Origin: Knoellia sp. S7-12 | GTDB taxonomy: Bacteria; Actinomycetota; Actinomycetes; Actinomycetales; Dermatophilaceae | Direction: 5' to 3' | Length of the DNA: 64,000 nt | Assembly: GCF_040518285.1 (NCBI RefSeq) | Contig: NZ_CP155449.1 | Coordinates: 2,728,001-2,792,000 of the forward strand | Shown here: one piece after another, positions 34,290-43,345 of the stretch | Layout: each line of letters opens with the position of its first letter | Position numbering within the stretch: the first letter of the stretch is position 1 | Position numbers and translations under genes: made by a program | Notes under the pieces: model-generated | The model's input: only the letters and a program-made list of their open reading frames with translations | Databases searched by the model: none | Told to the model about the DNA's origin: nothing

Positions 34290-35654
34290 TCAGCCGCCGA
34301 GGTTGATCGGGTTGACCAGGTCCGCATAGATCAGCAGAGCCGACATGACCAACAGACCCAGCGACACGGCATACGCGACTGGCAGTGCTTTGGCGACGTC
34401 GACGTGACCCGGATCGGGATTTCCGCGCAGCTTCGCCCAACTCTTCTTGACGCCCTCCCAGAGCGCGCCCGCGACGTGACCGCCGTCGAGTGGGAGCAAC
34501 GGGATGAGGTTGAAGATGAAGAGCATGAAGTTCAGTGAGGCGATGAGCATGACGAGGAACCACGCCTTGTCGCTCCACGACTCCCCCACAAAGCTGTCGA
34601 GCTTGCCCGCAGAGACGTCGCCTGCGACCCGGCCGACACCGACGACCGACATCGGGCTCTCGACGTCGCGTTCCTGGCCGGAGAAGGCGGCGTTCCAGAC
34701 GCCGACCATCTTCTGCGGGATCTTGACGATGGCCCCGGCGGTGCGCCAGAGGTTCTCACCGATGATGCCGGGAACCGCTGTGATGGGCTGGGTCTCGTAG
34801 TCCAGGACACCCGCCGACGAGATGCCGAGGTAGCCGGTCTCCACGACCTTCTGCTTGCCGTCCGCGTCGACGATCGGCTGGCCCGCGTCGTCATAGGCGG
34901 GAAGGGTGTTGAGGATGGGGGTGACGGTGAGCGTCTGCTCGACGCCGTCGCGCAGGACGACGATCGAGGTGGGCTGATCGACCCGCGGCCGCACCAGGCG
35001 ACCCACGTCCGCCGACGTCTTGACCGCGACGCCGTTGATCGTGCGGATCTCGTCATCGGGGAGGATGCCGGCTGCGTTCGCGGGGGTGTCGGGTGCGCCT
35101 GCACAGTTCGGGTCGGTCTGCGCCTGCTCAGCCGTCTTGACGCACTGGGCGACGCTCGCGACGCGGGCGCCGTCCTGCAGTGCCAGGATCCCGTGGGCCG
35201 TGACGAGCACAGTGAGGAGGACGGTGCCGATGACGAAGTTCATGAACGGGCCGCCGAGCATGATGATGACCTTGCGGTGCACCGGCAGCTTGTAGAAGAC
35301 GCGGTTCTCGTCGCCGGGGCGCATCTCCTGGAGCGAGGCCTTGCGGGCTTCGTCGGCGAGTTGGCTGAAGCGGCCGGTCGACGAGACACGCACCTTGGTC
35401 GGGTCCTCCCCCGCGCGCGGCGGGAACATGCCGATCATCCGGATGTAGCCGCCGAGCGGGATCGCCTTGATGCCGTACTCGGTCTCACCGCGCGTGCGAG
35501 ACCACACCGTGGGGCCAAAACCGACCATGTACTGGGTGACACGCACCCCGAAGCGCTTCGCCGGCGTGAGGTGACCCACCTCGTGCAGGGCGATGGACGC
35601 AGCCACGCCGAAGGCGAGGACGAGCACGCCCACGATGTAAGCAACAACGGTCAT
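34290..35654 (-). CDS. Site-2 (RIP) zinc metalloprotease, RseP/Rip1 family
   Basis: The 454-residue membrane protein cuts transmembrane segments of anti-sigma factors or other substrates. The zinc site HEVGH (24-28) is in the first membrane segment, and the second conserved motif NLIPLLPLDGGH near the C-terminus brings the third ligand. A PDZ-like domain lies between them. Rip1 of Mycobacterium tuberculosis occupies the same place between dxr and ispG. It starts 30 bases after the dxr stop. Confidence 0.93.
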   Translation of the reverse strand: MTVVAYIVGVLVLAFGVAASIALHEVGHLTPAKRFGVRVTQYMVGFGPTVWSRTRGETEYGIKAIPLGGYIRMIGMFPPRAGEDPTKVRVSSTGRFSQLADEARKASLQEMRPGDENRVFYKLPVHRKVIIMLGGPFMNFVIGTVLLTVLVTAHGILALQDGARVASVAQCVKTAEQAQTDPNCAGAPDTPANAAGILPDDEIRTINGVAVKTSADVGRLVRPRVDQPTSIVVLRDGVEQTLTVTPILNTLPAYDDAGQPIVDADGKQKVVETGYLGISSAGVLDYETQPITAVPGIIGENLWRTAGAIVKIPQKMVGVWNAAFSGQERDVESPMSVVGVGRVAGDVSAGKLDSFVGESWSDKAWFLVMLIASLNFMLFIFNLIPLLPLDGGHVAGALWEGVKKSWAKLRGNPDPGHVDVAKALPVAYAVSLGLLVMSALLIYADLVNPINLGG

Positions 35655-35684
35655 GTGTGAAACCTCAGCGCTTTCCGGATCTGA

Positions 35685-36896
35685 TCAGAGGCCAAGTTCG
35701 CAGCGAGCCTGCCCCCGGGCCCATGCGTCGGCCCCGAGCACTCCCTCAACGGACGACGCGTCGAAATCACTCCCAGTATGCGCGCTCGCGTGGGCATCCA
35801 CGACCCGCTCCACCGAGTCCACGATGTCGACAAACCCGATGCGGCCCTCATGGAACGCGTCGACGGCGATCTCGTTGGCCGCGTTGTAGACCGCAGGGAA
35901 CGTCTCGCCCGCTTCACCGACGCGGCGGGCCAGCCGCACCGCGGGGAACGCCTCGTCATCCAGGGGCGCGAAGTCCCAGGACTGCACCCTGGTCCAGTCG
36001 CAGGGCTCATCGACGTCGTCGAGCCGCTCCGGCCAGGACAGCCCCAGCGCGATCGGCACGAGCATCCGCGGCGGCCCCATCTGGGCGATCGTCGACCCGT
36101 CGCAAAACTCCACCATCGAGTGGATCTGCTGCTGCGGGTGGACGACGACGGCGATGCGGTCGTAGGGGATGTCAAAGAGCAGGTGCGCCTCGATGACCTC
36201 GAGCCCCTTGTTCACGAGGGTCGCGGAGTTCGTCGTGATGACCCGCCCCATCGAGAAGTTCGGGTGCGCGAGCGCCTGCTCGGGAGTGACGTCCTTGAGC
36301 TCGTCCCTCGTCCTCCCCCGAAACGGTCCGCCGCTCGCGGTGACGACGAGCCGGCGAACCTCTTCGGCGCGCCCTCCTCGCAGCGACTGGGCGATGGCGC
36401 TGTGCTCACTGTCGACGGGCACGATCTGGTCGGGCTTGGCCGCACTCCGCACGAGGTCGCCGCCGATGATGAGCGACTCCTTGTTGGCCAGTGCCAGGGT
36501 CGAACCTGCCGCGAGCGCGGCGAGCGTGGGTCGCAGCCCGATGGAGCCGGTGATGCCGTTGAGCACGACGTCGGCACCGATCGCTGCGGCTGCTTCGGCT
36601 GCGCCTTCGCCGACCACGATCTCTGGTGCGTATGCCGGCCCACGCAGAGCGTGGGACCCGCGCCCCAGGCTCGCGGCATACGCACCGATCGCGGAGCGAA
36701 CGTCCTCAGGCGAGCCGGACGCGACGGCGACGAGGGGCACGTCGAAGTCGACCGCCTGGCGGGCGATGAGGTCGATGTTGCTGCCGGCGGAGATGGCGAC
36801 GACGGTGAAGCGGTCGGGGTTGCGGCCGATGACGTCGAGGGCCTGGGTGCCGATCGAGCCGGTCGAGCCGAGGAGGGAGACGGTGCGAGCTGTCAC
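35685..36896 (-). CDS. dxr: 1-deoxy-D-xylulose-5-phosphate reductoisomerase Dxr
   Basis: The 403-residue enzyme makes MEP from DXP with NADPH, the second step of the non-mevalonate pathway. The N-terminal GSTGSIGTQALDV is the NADPH-binding motif, DSEHSAI carries the metal-binding acidic residues, and TASGGPFRG is the phosphate loop. The GTG start makes a GTGA overlap with the thioesterase gene. With ispG and the site-2 protease it forms a conserved block. Confidence 0.97.
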   Translation of the reverse strand: MTARTVSLLGSTGSIGTQALDVIGRNPDRFTVVAISAGSNIDLIARQAVDFDVPLVAVASGSPEDVRSAIGAYAASLGRGSHALRGPAYAPEIVVGEGAAEAAAAIGADVVLNGITGSIGLRPTLAALAAGSTLALANKESLIIGGDLVRSAAKPDQIVPVDSEHSAIAQSLRGGRAEEVRRLVVTASGGPFRGRTRDELKDVTPEQALAHPNFSMGRVITTNSATLVNKGLEVIEAHLLFDIPYDRIAVVVHPQQQIHSMVEFCDGSTIAQMGPPRMLVPIALGLSWPERLDDVDEPCDWTRVQSWDFAPLDDEAFPAVRLARRVGEAGETFPAVYNAANEIAVDAFHEGRIGFVDIVDSVERVVDAHASAHTGSDFDASSVEGVLGADAWARGQARCELGL

Positions 36897-37390
36897 GCGT
36901 TCTCCTCGCTCTCGCGCGACGCGGCGATGGCGGCGCGCATGGCGAGGCGGTGCTCGCGGCGGATCTCTGCCTCCCGGAAGCGACGGCGCTCTTCGGGCGT
37001 CTCGAGTTCGAGAGTCGGGACGTGTTTTGGCTTGCCATCGGCGTCAACGGCGACGAACACGAGGTAGGCGCTGGCGACGTGGACGCGGTCGGTGATCGAG
37101 TCCCAGCGGTCGACCTCGACCCGGACGCCGATCTCCATGGAGGAGCGGCCGGCCCAGTTGAGCTGCGCGCTCGTGTGGAGGATGTCGCCGACCCGGACAG
37201 GTGTCAGGAAGCTCATCTCGTCCAGGGCAGCCGTGACGGCGGGTCCACCGGCGTAGCGGTTGGCGACGACCCCGGCAGTGCTGTCGACGGCCTTCATGAG
37301 GTTGCCGCCGTGGACGGTGCCGAGCAGGTTGGCCTCGGTGGCGCGCATGATCTCGGACAGCTGGACGTTGGTCTCGCTGGGTGTCGTCAC
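36893..37390 (-). CDS. Acyl-CoA thioesterase (hotdog fold)
   Basis: The 165-residue protein belongs to the YciA/BACH-type acyl-CoA thioesterases. The segment NLLGTVHGGNLMKAVDSTAG is the hotdog helix with the catalytic Asp, and the FVAVDADGKPKHVP strand is typical. It hydrolyses acyl-CoA, with chain length unspecified. GTG 37390 lies 6 bases after CAGGAT (37397-37402), but those six bases, GGAGGG, could also serve as a ribosome site. It heads the dxr-protease block. Confidence 0.9.
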   Translation of the reverse strand: MTTPSETNVQLSEIMRATEANLLGTVHGGNLMKAVDSTAGVVANRYAGGPAVTAALDEMSFLTPVRVGDILHTSAQLNWAGRSSMEIGVRVEVDRWDSITDRVHVASAYLVFVAVDADGKPKHVPTLELETPEERRRFREAEIRREHRLAMRAAIAASRESEENA

Positions 37391-37412
37391 CCCTCCATCC
37401 TGCCAGCGGTGC

Positions 37413-38006
37413 TCAGCCCTTCTTGCGCGCCTGCCACCGTGGGTTGCGGCCGGTGCGGGCGAGGACGCGTTCGAAGTCCGTCAGGGTGTAAGACGCATCC
37501 ACTGCGGCGAGGAACATGCCCGGCGTGCCGGCCGGGTCGAACCCTTCGGCGTAGCCCTTGAGCGCCTCGACCGTGTCGTCGTCGACGTCCAGGCGCTGCT
37601 CGGTCGCGAGCGCGAGGTCCCAGGCGTGGAAGGTGATCTCACCGAGGGCCACGAGGCCTATCACCTCGGCCGGGAGGTCGAAGCCACCGGCCCTCGTCAT
37701 CCCCGTCCAGGCCTCAGGCTGCTTCCACGCGTCGGCGAGAAGGTTGGTCCGTTCGAGGATCTCGTCGCGCCATCGCGATGAGGCCTCCGGCCAGCCGTTG
37801 TCGTCGGGGCTGGTGTCAGTGAGCGGGCCGAGCTCTTTGTCGGCGGCCGCGCGGAACGCCATGGTGAGCCCGCTGACGTGGCCGAGAAGCTGCGACACCG
37901 TGCGCCCCTCGCACGGTGTCGGGTGGTCGAGCTGCGAGTCCTGGACGTGGCGCACGAGCTCGCAGAGCCGCTGGACGGCAGGACGCAGATCCGGTGGGTT
38001 GGCCAT
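37413..38006 (-). CDS. TIGR03086-type DinB-fold metal-binding protein
   Basis: The 197-residue protein has a DinB/mycothiol-dependent maleylpyruvate isomerase-like four-helix bundle. Metal-ligand histidines are expected at LLGHVSGL (near 44) and at EITFHAWDLA (near 130), and both are present. Such proteins use or are thought to use mycothiol. ATG 38006 is used; GTG 38015 would add three residues. It begins the accessory region after the dxr block. Confidence 0.82.
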   Translation of the reverse strand: MANPPDLRPAVQRLCELVRHVQDSQLDHPTPCEGRTVSQLLGHVSGLTMAFRAAADKELGPLTDTSPDDNGWPEASSRWRDEILERTNLLADAWKQPEAWTGMTRAGGFDLPAEVIGLVALGEITFHAWDLALATEQRLDVDDDTVEALKGYAEGFDPAGTPGMFLAAVDASYTLTDFERVLARTGRNPRWQARKKG

Positions 38007-38039
38007 GCCCCTCACCGTTGCACACCGCCGACGGAAAGT

Positions 38040-38387
38040 TCAGCGGTCGATGATCGTGACGTGGACTGTCGCGTGGGTCTCGTCGAGATCGGCCAACACG
38101 GACTCGATCCCCGTGGCAGCGCCCGGGTCCAAGCGCCTCAGAGCGGCCGCGTCGTCCCAGACGATCTCCCAGTTCCCGTCGCTCTCGCGGGCCAATGTGT
38201 CGAGGCAGTCGGCGAGCGCATCGAGGTTCATCCCGAACCACTCCGGGAAGTTCAGCTCCTGTGAGAAGGCCTCAAGGGTCGCCTGCTTGGTCGCGGCGCC
38301 ACGGACGACCTGCACCTGACGACCCTCTTCGACGGCATCGGCGATCAGGCCGTCGAGATCGACACGATCATTGAGAACACGCATCAC
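38040..38387 (-). CDS. Barstar family RNase inhibitor
   Basis: The 115-residue acidic protein has the barstar fold signature FPEWFGMNLDALADCL near residues 47-62, whose acidic face plugs the active site of barnase-type RNases. GTG 38387 overlaps the stop of the RNase gene (GTGA), so the inhibitor is made from the same message. It should stay in the cytosol and protect the cell from any RNase that is not exported. Confidence 0.92.
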   Translation of the reverse strand: MMRVLNDRVDLDGLIADAVEEGRQVQVVRGAATKQATLEAFSQELNFPEWFGMNLDALADCLDTLARESDGNWEIVWDDAAALRRLDPGAATGIESVLADLDETHATVHVTIIDR

Positions 38388-38878
38388 TGCCCCTCTTGGA
38401 TCTGCCGGAAGCTGTCGTAGTGGTCGGTCGTCCAGTACCTGTCACCGTCACGCCCGCCGATGATCCGGCGGGCCCCACGATCGTCCGATCCCGGTGTCTC
38501 AACGGTGTATTCGCGGTAGTAGTCCCGCTCCTGACTCGGCAGAATTCCCTCCCGGTTCTGGAAGGTCTTGTCGTCCTGGTCGTACTTGTAGGGCCCACCA
38601 GCACGGATGAGCACGAGCACCGCCCTGGCCTCCTTGGGCAGCTTCGACTCCGCGATCGTGTCCAGTCCCGAGTCGGGCGTGTTCTCGTTCGACGGGTATG
38701 CCGTCCCGCTGGGTCCCGCTGTTGCCGTGGCCTGAGCGCCGGGCGAGTCCCCGGGGCTCAACGTGTCGTCACGGGTCGCCACCCACCACAGGCCGGCGAC
38801 AAGGACGGCGACGAGCAGCGGGGCCAACCAGCTGAGGGAGGAACGCACTCCGGTCACGGGTTTCGACACATGCGCCAT
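38384..38878 (-). CDS. Secreted or membrane-anchored ribonuclease, RNase Sa/barnase family
   Basis: The 164-residue protein has a hydrophobic segment (about 14-35) and a Ser/Pro/Thr-rich spacer, followed by an RNase Sa-like domain (about 70-164). FQNREGILP, YYREYTV and TDHYDSF are the core motifs. The catalytic triad is intact: Glu123 in YYREYTV, Arg137/138 in ARRII and His153 in TDHY. It should cleave RNA after G. Whether it is released or stays anchored cannot be decided, because no clear signal-peptidase site follows the segment. The overlapping barstar gene makes an enzyme-inhibitor pair. Confidence 0.92.
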   Translation of the reverse strand: MAHVSKPVTGVRSSLSWLAPLLVAVLVAGLWWVATRDDTLSPGDSPGAQATATAGPSGTAYPSNENTPDSGLDTIAESKLPKEARAVLVLIRAGGPYKYDQDDKTFQNREGILPSQERDYYREYTVETPGSDDRGARRIIGGRDGDRYWTTDHYDSFRQIQEGQ

Positions 38879-39013
38879 TGTGCCCGTTGCCGGGCAGACG
38901 TCTCTTCCGTCCAGCGACTCGCCGAAGGTGCGTGATTCCGTGGAACGCTCCGGGCGGGAAGCCTCCCGCTAGCATCGAGACGATTCCGATCCGACCCGAC
39001 CCACTGGAGACGC

Positions 39014-40048
39014 GTGTCCATCTGGAGCGACCTGACCGACCGTTCATTGGCTGAGCTGCGCACAGCCCCGGAGACCTATCGGCCCACGAACTTCTGGGGA
39101 CCCGGTCTCGATCAACTTCTCGGCGACATGTCGGAACGCGGGCTCGAGAACTTCAAGACGTGGCCGACGTCGCGGGTCTGGTTCTATCCCGTCTATGGCA
39201 ACGGCTACAGCAACGCGTCCATCGCAGAAGTCTTTGCCACGGCCAGCCGCGTCAACCCCCACGCGACGCAACCCTTCCTCGCCGGCGGGCTCAACGGCTC
39301 GCTCGACGCGCGACGCGACCATGACATTGCCGGCGCGGCGTGGGACCAGGCCCGGTGGCCCTTCGACCTCGGCAACCACGGTGAGAACAAGGTCGGCAAG
39401 CCCCCTCAGGCCTATCGGCTCAATCCGGGCAACCAGAACGTCGCCTTCGGGCGCGCCTACCTCAACTACCTCCTGTGCCTGAGCGCCCTGTCGAGACACG
39501 TGGATGCGCCGCCGCGCAGCTTCCTCGAGATCGGCGGGGGCTTCGGCGTGCTCGGGGAGATCCTGCTCTCGCGGGACCCCAGCACCCGCTACGTCGACCT
39601 GGACATTCCCCCGCTGCTGACCGTCGCGTCCTACTACCTGACGGAGCTTTTCGGCGCGGACCGCATCGCAACCTACGACGCGTCCGTCCCCTCGGAAGGG
39701 CCGATCACTTCGACCGGTTCGGCCGTGCTGCCCAACTATCGGCTCGGCGACCTCCAGAGCACGTTCGACGTCTTCGTCAACTCGTACTCGTTCCAGGAGA
39801 TGGAGCCCGACGTCGTCGACCGCTACATCGGCCAGGTGTGCGACTTGGGCATCAACTACGCCGTGTCGCTCAACTCGCGCGAGGGCAAGCCGCGCGCGGC
39901 ACAGTCCGGGGCATGGGGCGCACTCGACCCGGTGCGCTCGGCGGACATCGCCGAGATGTTCGGTCGACGCGGTCTGCGTGTCGTCGGCACCTACAACACT
40001 CCCCTGATCCGGTCGGCCGGGGAGCTCCTCATCATGCGTCGCGACTGA
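39014..40048 (+). CDS. Putative sugar O-methyltransferase (TIGR04371-like)
   Basis: The 344-residue protein resembles the putative sugar O-methyltransferases of polysaccharide loci. The SAM site is the RSFLEIGGGFGVLGEIL block near residues 167-183, with an acidic YVDLDIP strand end just after. The N-terminal 150 residues are specific to this family. GTG 39014 follows GGAGA by 5 bases. It stands alone between the RNase pair and two secreted cell-wall proteins, so the methylated glycan is unknown. Confidence 0.72.
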   Translation: MSIWSDLTDRSLAELRTAPETYRPTNFWGPGLDQLLGDMSERGLENFKTWPTSRVWFYPVYGNGYSNASIAEVFATASRVNPHATQPFLAGGLNGSLDARRDHDIAGAAWDQARWPFDLGNHGENKVGKPPQAYRLNPGNQNVAFGRAYLNYLLCLSALSRHVDAPPRSFLEIGGGFGVLGEILLSRDPSTRYVDLDIPPLLTVASYYLTELFGADRIATYDASVPSEGPITSTGSAVLPNYRLGDLQSTFDVFVNSYSFQEMEPDVVDRYIGQVCDLGINYAVSLNSREGKPRAAQSGAWGALDPVRSADIAEMFGRRGLRVVGTYNTPLIRSAGELLIMRRD

Positions 40049-40153
40049 GACTGCCTGAGCGGCATACCTCCCCGCAGCGCTTTCGCAGCGAAACCGCAGC
40101 GCCTCCTCCCACACTCCGGATCATCAACGCAGTCCACCTGGGATGAGGTCCGC

Positions 40154-41017
40154 ATGATCGATTCGACGCGATCTGGCAGCGAACGAGCCGCACTGAGCCG
40201 GCGAGTGTTGCTCGCTGGCTCAGGTGCCGCAGTGCTCGCAACCGTCAGCGCCCGGCCGGCGAGCGCGGCCCTACCCGCGATCGACATGGAGAAGGTCCTC
40301 CTGGCTGCCCAGTGGGACCCGGTCAAGTCCGGCACCACCATCACCCCGGGCGCAGGACCGAGCGTGACCTTGGTCGAGCAGGCGCTCGTTCAGCGCGGCC
40401 TCCTGGACAGTCAGTACGTCGACGGTCACTTCGGGACCGTGACACGCACGGCGTATGCCGCCTGGCAGCGTTCGCTGGGCTACACCGGTTTGGGTGCCAC
40501 CGGACTCCCCGGCAAGGCGTCACTGACTTCCCTTGGTGCGCAACGGTTCTCGGTCAGTCGACCGGTCACGCCCGGTGCTCGGACGACGTTCCAGGGTTTC
40601 CCCTTCAACACGCGCACGGTCGCGATGCTCGCCGAGGCGCGGCTCCTGGCCGGCAAGGCGTTCGTCGTCGAGCAGGGCTCCTACTCGCCCGGTGTCGACC
40701 CGACCTCAAGCGGCACTCACGACGGCGGCGGAACGGTGGACCTCGACGCCGAGGCCCTGACCACCACGCAGCGCACCGCAGCTGTCACCGCCCTGCGTCG
40801 AGTCGGCTTCGCGGCCTGGCTGCGCAACCCGAGCCAGGACGACTGGCCCTGGCACATCCACGGCGTCGCCACCAACGACACCGACCTCTCGCTGTCCGCG
40901 CAGAAGCAGATCGGCGCCTACTACCAAGGCCGCAACGGCCTGGCGGGCAACGCTCCCGACGACGGACCCCAGGTCACCAAGGTCACCTGGGAGCAGTACC
41001 TCCGCAACCAGGCCTAG
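40154..41017 (+). CDS. Tat-exported peptidoglycan-binding protein with M15-like peptidase domain
   Basis: The 287-residue precursor begins with a twin-arginine signal, SRRVLLAGSGAAV (15-27), ending ASA near 38. Residues about 60-130 form a peptidoglycan-binding repeat (HFGTVTRTAYAAWQRSLG). Residues about 140-255 carry M15-type zinc motifs, H189-D190-x5-D196 in GTHDGGGTVDLD and W233-H234-x-H236 in WPWHIHG. A carboxypeptidase or endopeptidase acting on stem peptides is likely. Tat export suggests metal loading in the cytosol. It is followed 44 bases on by another cell-wall hydrolase. Confidence 0.8.
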   Translation: MIDSTRSGSERAALSRRVLLAGSGAAVLATVSARPASAALPAIDMEKVLLAAQWDPVKSGTTITPGAGPSVTLVEQALVQRGLLDSQYVDGHFGTVTRTAYAAWQRSLGYTGLGATGLPGKASLTSLGAQRFSVSRPVTPGARTTFQGFPFNTRTVAMLAEARLLAGKAFVVEQGSYSPGVDPTSSGTHDGGGTVDLDAEALTTTQRTAAVTALRRVGFAAWLRNPSQDDWPWHIHGVATNDTDLSLSAQKQIGAYYQGRNGLAGNAPDDGPQVTKVTWEQYLRNQA

Positions 41018-41061
41018 CCCCACGGGTCCGCCCCCCGCCATCAGCACCCAGGAGAGAATCC

Positions 41062-41919
41062 ATGAGCACCCGCCGTCCCGCACGACGATCAGCACTCGTA
41101 CTCGCACCCCTTGCCACGTTCGGCATGCTCCTGGCCGGGGTGGCCCTGCCGTCGACCGCCCAGGCCGCCAGCCGCGACGGCATCTGCAACGACGGCGAGT
41201 TCTGCTATTACTACAACAGCAATCAGGCCGGCTCTGTCTCCGACTTCACCGGATCGATCGGCGACTACGGCGCAGTCCAGCCGACCTGCTACGAGTTCCG
41301 TGCTGCAGGTGCCGGCAAGGGCATCTGCGTCAAGAACAACGCTGCATCCGTCCACAACCGCACCAGCAAGCCCGTCACCGTCTACTACAACAGCGACTAC
41401 CAGGGCACTTCTCAGACCATCCCGGCAGGCGGACGGGCCAACCTGATCACGGCCCTGAAGAACAACAACGCCTCGCACAACTTCTCGCTCAACAACCAGC
41501 AGGTGGCGTTCAACTTCTTCGTCGGCTCGGGCTACACCAAGGTGCAGTCCGCCGGCATCGTGGGCAACCTGATGCAGGAGTCCGGCAGCAGCATCGACCC
41601 GCGGGCCGCCCAGCCCGGTGGCGCCGGTCGCGGCATCGCGCAGTGGAGTGTGGGCGGCCGGTGGGACCGCTACGCCAACGACAACGCGGTCTGGTACGCC
41701 AGCCAGCAGGGTCAGTCGGTCTGGTCCCTGAACCTGCAGCTGAAGTTCATCACCTACGAGCTGAACACCTTCTCCAGCTACGGGAAGTCCACGCTGAAGG
41801 CGGCGACGACCATCGACGCCGCCGTGAGGGCGTTCGAGTCCAAGTTCGAGATCTGTGGCGACTGCCAGCACGCCACCCGCGTGCGCTACGCCCAGCAGGT
41901 CTACAACGCCTACGCATAA
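41062..41919 (+). CDS. Secreted protein: I36-type inhibitor domain plus phage-tail lysozyme domain
   Basis: The 285-residue precursor has a signal peptide (1-36, cleavage near AQAA). Residues about 38-140 form a beta/gamma-crystallin-like peptidase inhibitor I36 domain (four Cys, EFCYYYNSNQAG). Residues about 150-285 resemble the phage tail lysozyme (Phage_lysozyme2) domain, with NLMQESGSSIDPRAAQPGG and GIAQWSVGGRW. The lysozyme half probably cuts glycan strands; the first half may stabilise it or bind walls. AGGAGAGAATCC precedes the ATG. I saw no other phage genes around it, so this is not a prophage remnant on present evidence. Confidence 0.78.
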   Translation: MSTRRPARRSALVLAPLATFGMLLAGVALPSTAQAASRDGICNDGEFCYYYNSNQAGSVSDFTGSIGDYGAVQPTCYEFRAAGAGKGICVKNNAASVHNRTSKPVTVYYNSDYQGTSQTIPAGGRANLITALKNNNASHNFSLNNQQVAFNFFVGSGYTKVQSAGIVGNLMQESGSSIDPRAAQPGGAGRGIAQWSVGGRWDRYANDNAVWYASQQGQSVWSLNLQLKFITYELNTFSSYGKSTLKAATTIDAAVRAFESKFEICGDCQHATRVRYAQQVYNAYA

Positions 41920-41940
41920 TCCCGCGCGCCCAGCGCCTTG

Positions 41941-43257
41941 TCAGGGCAGAGCGTTCCAGATCTCGACGAACTTCTTTGGCAGGGCGCGCGATCCGTCGCC
42001 CTCCGACTCAAGACGGGGCGCGACGTCGAAGTAGTAGTCGTCCTCGCCCAGATGCAGGTTGAGCGTGGCACCGACGGGCACGTGCTCCTTGACCGCCGGC
42101 AGGACCTTGCGCAGGTCTCCACCCGTTGGAGCCGAGATCGTCACCATGGCGGCACCGTTGCGTCCTCCGCCCTCGCGCCACCCGATGGCGCTGAGGTTGC
42201 GGTCGGCGGTGAGGGCCGCGAAGTCCTCAAGGTGCTCCAGTTCCTGGCCCGCATAGATCTCGAAGTCCGCGCCGGACGCGACGGTCCAACGTGGGGTGTC
42301 GCTCGCCTGCGTCGTGACGTGGAGTTTCACCTGCGCGACCGCGACCACGAGTGGCAGACCAGACGCGACTGTTGGTGCCACGTCGGTCGGGGTCGCGACC
42401 CGCACGACCACCTCATGGGCCGAGGTGAATCGCACGTTCTCGACCCCCGGGAGTGCCATGAGGTCGGCCCGCAACCCGCCAAACCCAGCAGGCAGTGATT
42501 CGCCGCTGCCACGCACCGTGCCCTCCGTCAGCGTGAGGACAGCCTTGGGGTCAACCGCCGCAACCGCCGCACGCACTCGGTCCAGATCGAGGCCTGGTTG
42601 AACTCCGATCGCCAACGCGGTGCCGTTGAGCTCGAAGTCATTGAGGTCCGCCGCATCCACCGCGGTGATCGCCTCGGCAAGGCGAGGTGGCACCTCTCGC
42701 CACAGCCCACCGACGTCGCCGGCAGGAGCCGAGATGCTCCCAGTGATCGGCAGGTCCTTGAGGTCGGGCAGCTGGGCTATCGCAGGCTGGACGACCGCGA
42801 TGTCCGCGGAAAGGTCCGCCAGCTCACCGGCATACCCCTCTTCGCAACTGAGCTCACCCCTGAGGGATGCGGAGGACGCAAACAGGCCCGCCCTCAAACC
42901 GAGGTGCTGCGCACGAGGACCTGCGCCCTCAGGGCAGATCTCGATCCCGTTGGCCCACACCACTGCCGAGTCCGATGGATCCTTGACGAGATCGGCAATG
43001 GTGCTTTCGACCGCCTCAAGGTCGGCTGGTGAAGCCGTCGGCAGCAGCGTGACTTTTGCGTCGAAGCTCCCCACCCAGGGCAGCGCGTTCTCGGCAGCGA
43101 TGCCGATGTCCTCGATCAACGGGCCATGTCGTTGCGACATGGCCCGTGTGAAGTCGGCTCCCTTGGCCTTGCCCTTGTCGACGTCAGCACAGCCGCCAAG
43201 TACAAGCGCCCCCGCGAGCAGCACCACAGGTCCCGTCCCCCACCTCACGTGTTCCAC
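41941..43257 (-). CDS. Predicted lipoprotein of unknown function
   Basis: The 438-residue protein starts with a lipoprotein signal ending in LGGC (Cys near residue 23), so it should be anchored to the outer face of the membrane. The rest shows no domain I recognise, but it contains two similar segments, a QPGLDLDRVRAAVAAVDP stretch and a final LNLHLGEDDYYF stretch, that may be repeated alpha/beta units. GTG 43257 gives a short signal; a longer frame upstream would bury it. It is divergent from the histidine kinase gene 88 bases away. Confidence 0.75.
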   Translation of the reverse strand: MEHVRWGTGPVVLLAGALVLGGCADVDKGKAKGADFTRAMSQRHGPLIEDIGIAAENALPWVGSFDAKVTLLPTASPADLEAVESTIADLVKDPSDSAVVWANGIEICPEGAGPRAQHLGLRAGLFASSASLRGELSCEEGYAGELADLSADIAVVQPAIAQLPDLKDLPITGSISAPAGDVGGLWREVPPRLAEAITAVDAADLNDFELNGTALAIGVQPGLDLDRVRAAVAAVDPKAVLTLTEGTVRGSGESLPAGFGGLRADLMALPGVENVRFTSAHEVVVRVATPTDVAPTVASGLPLVVAVAQVKLHVTTQASDTPRWTVASGADFEIYAGQELEHLEDFAALTADRNLSAIGWREGGGRNGAAMVTISAPTGGDLRKVLPAVKEHVPVGATLNLHLGEDDYYFDVAPRLESEGDGSRALPKKFVEIWNALP

Positions 43258-43345
43258 AGATGAAGTGGACCATACGTCTGCAGAGGTATGCCGGTCCCTC
43301 GCGCGACGGACGACGTGATCCTTCGCGGCCACCTAGCCTTGAGAC

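Noticed and set aside
40154..41919. Prophage remnant suggested by the phage-tail lysozyme domain
   Set aside because: Both proteins have export signals and no capsid, tail, integrase or terminase genes lie nearby.
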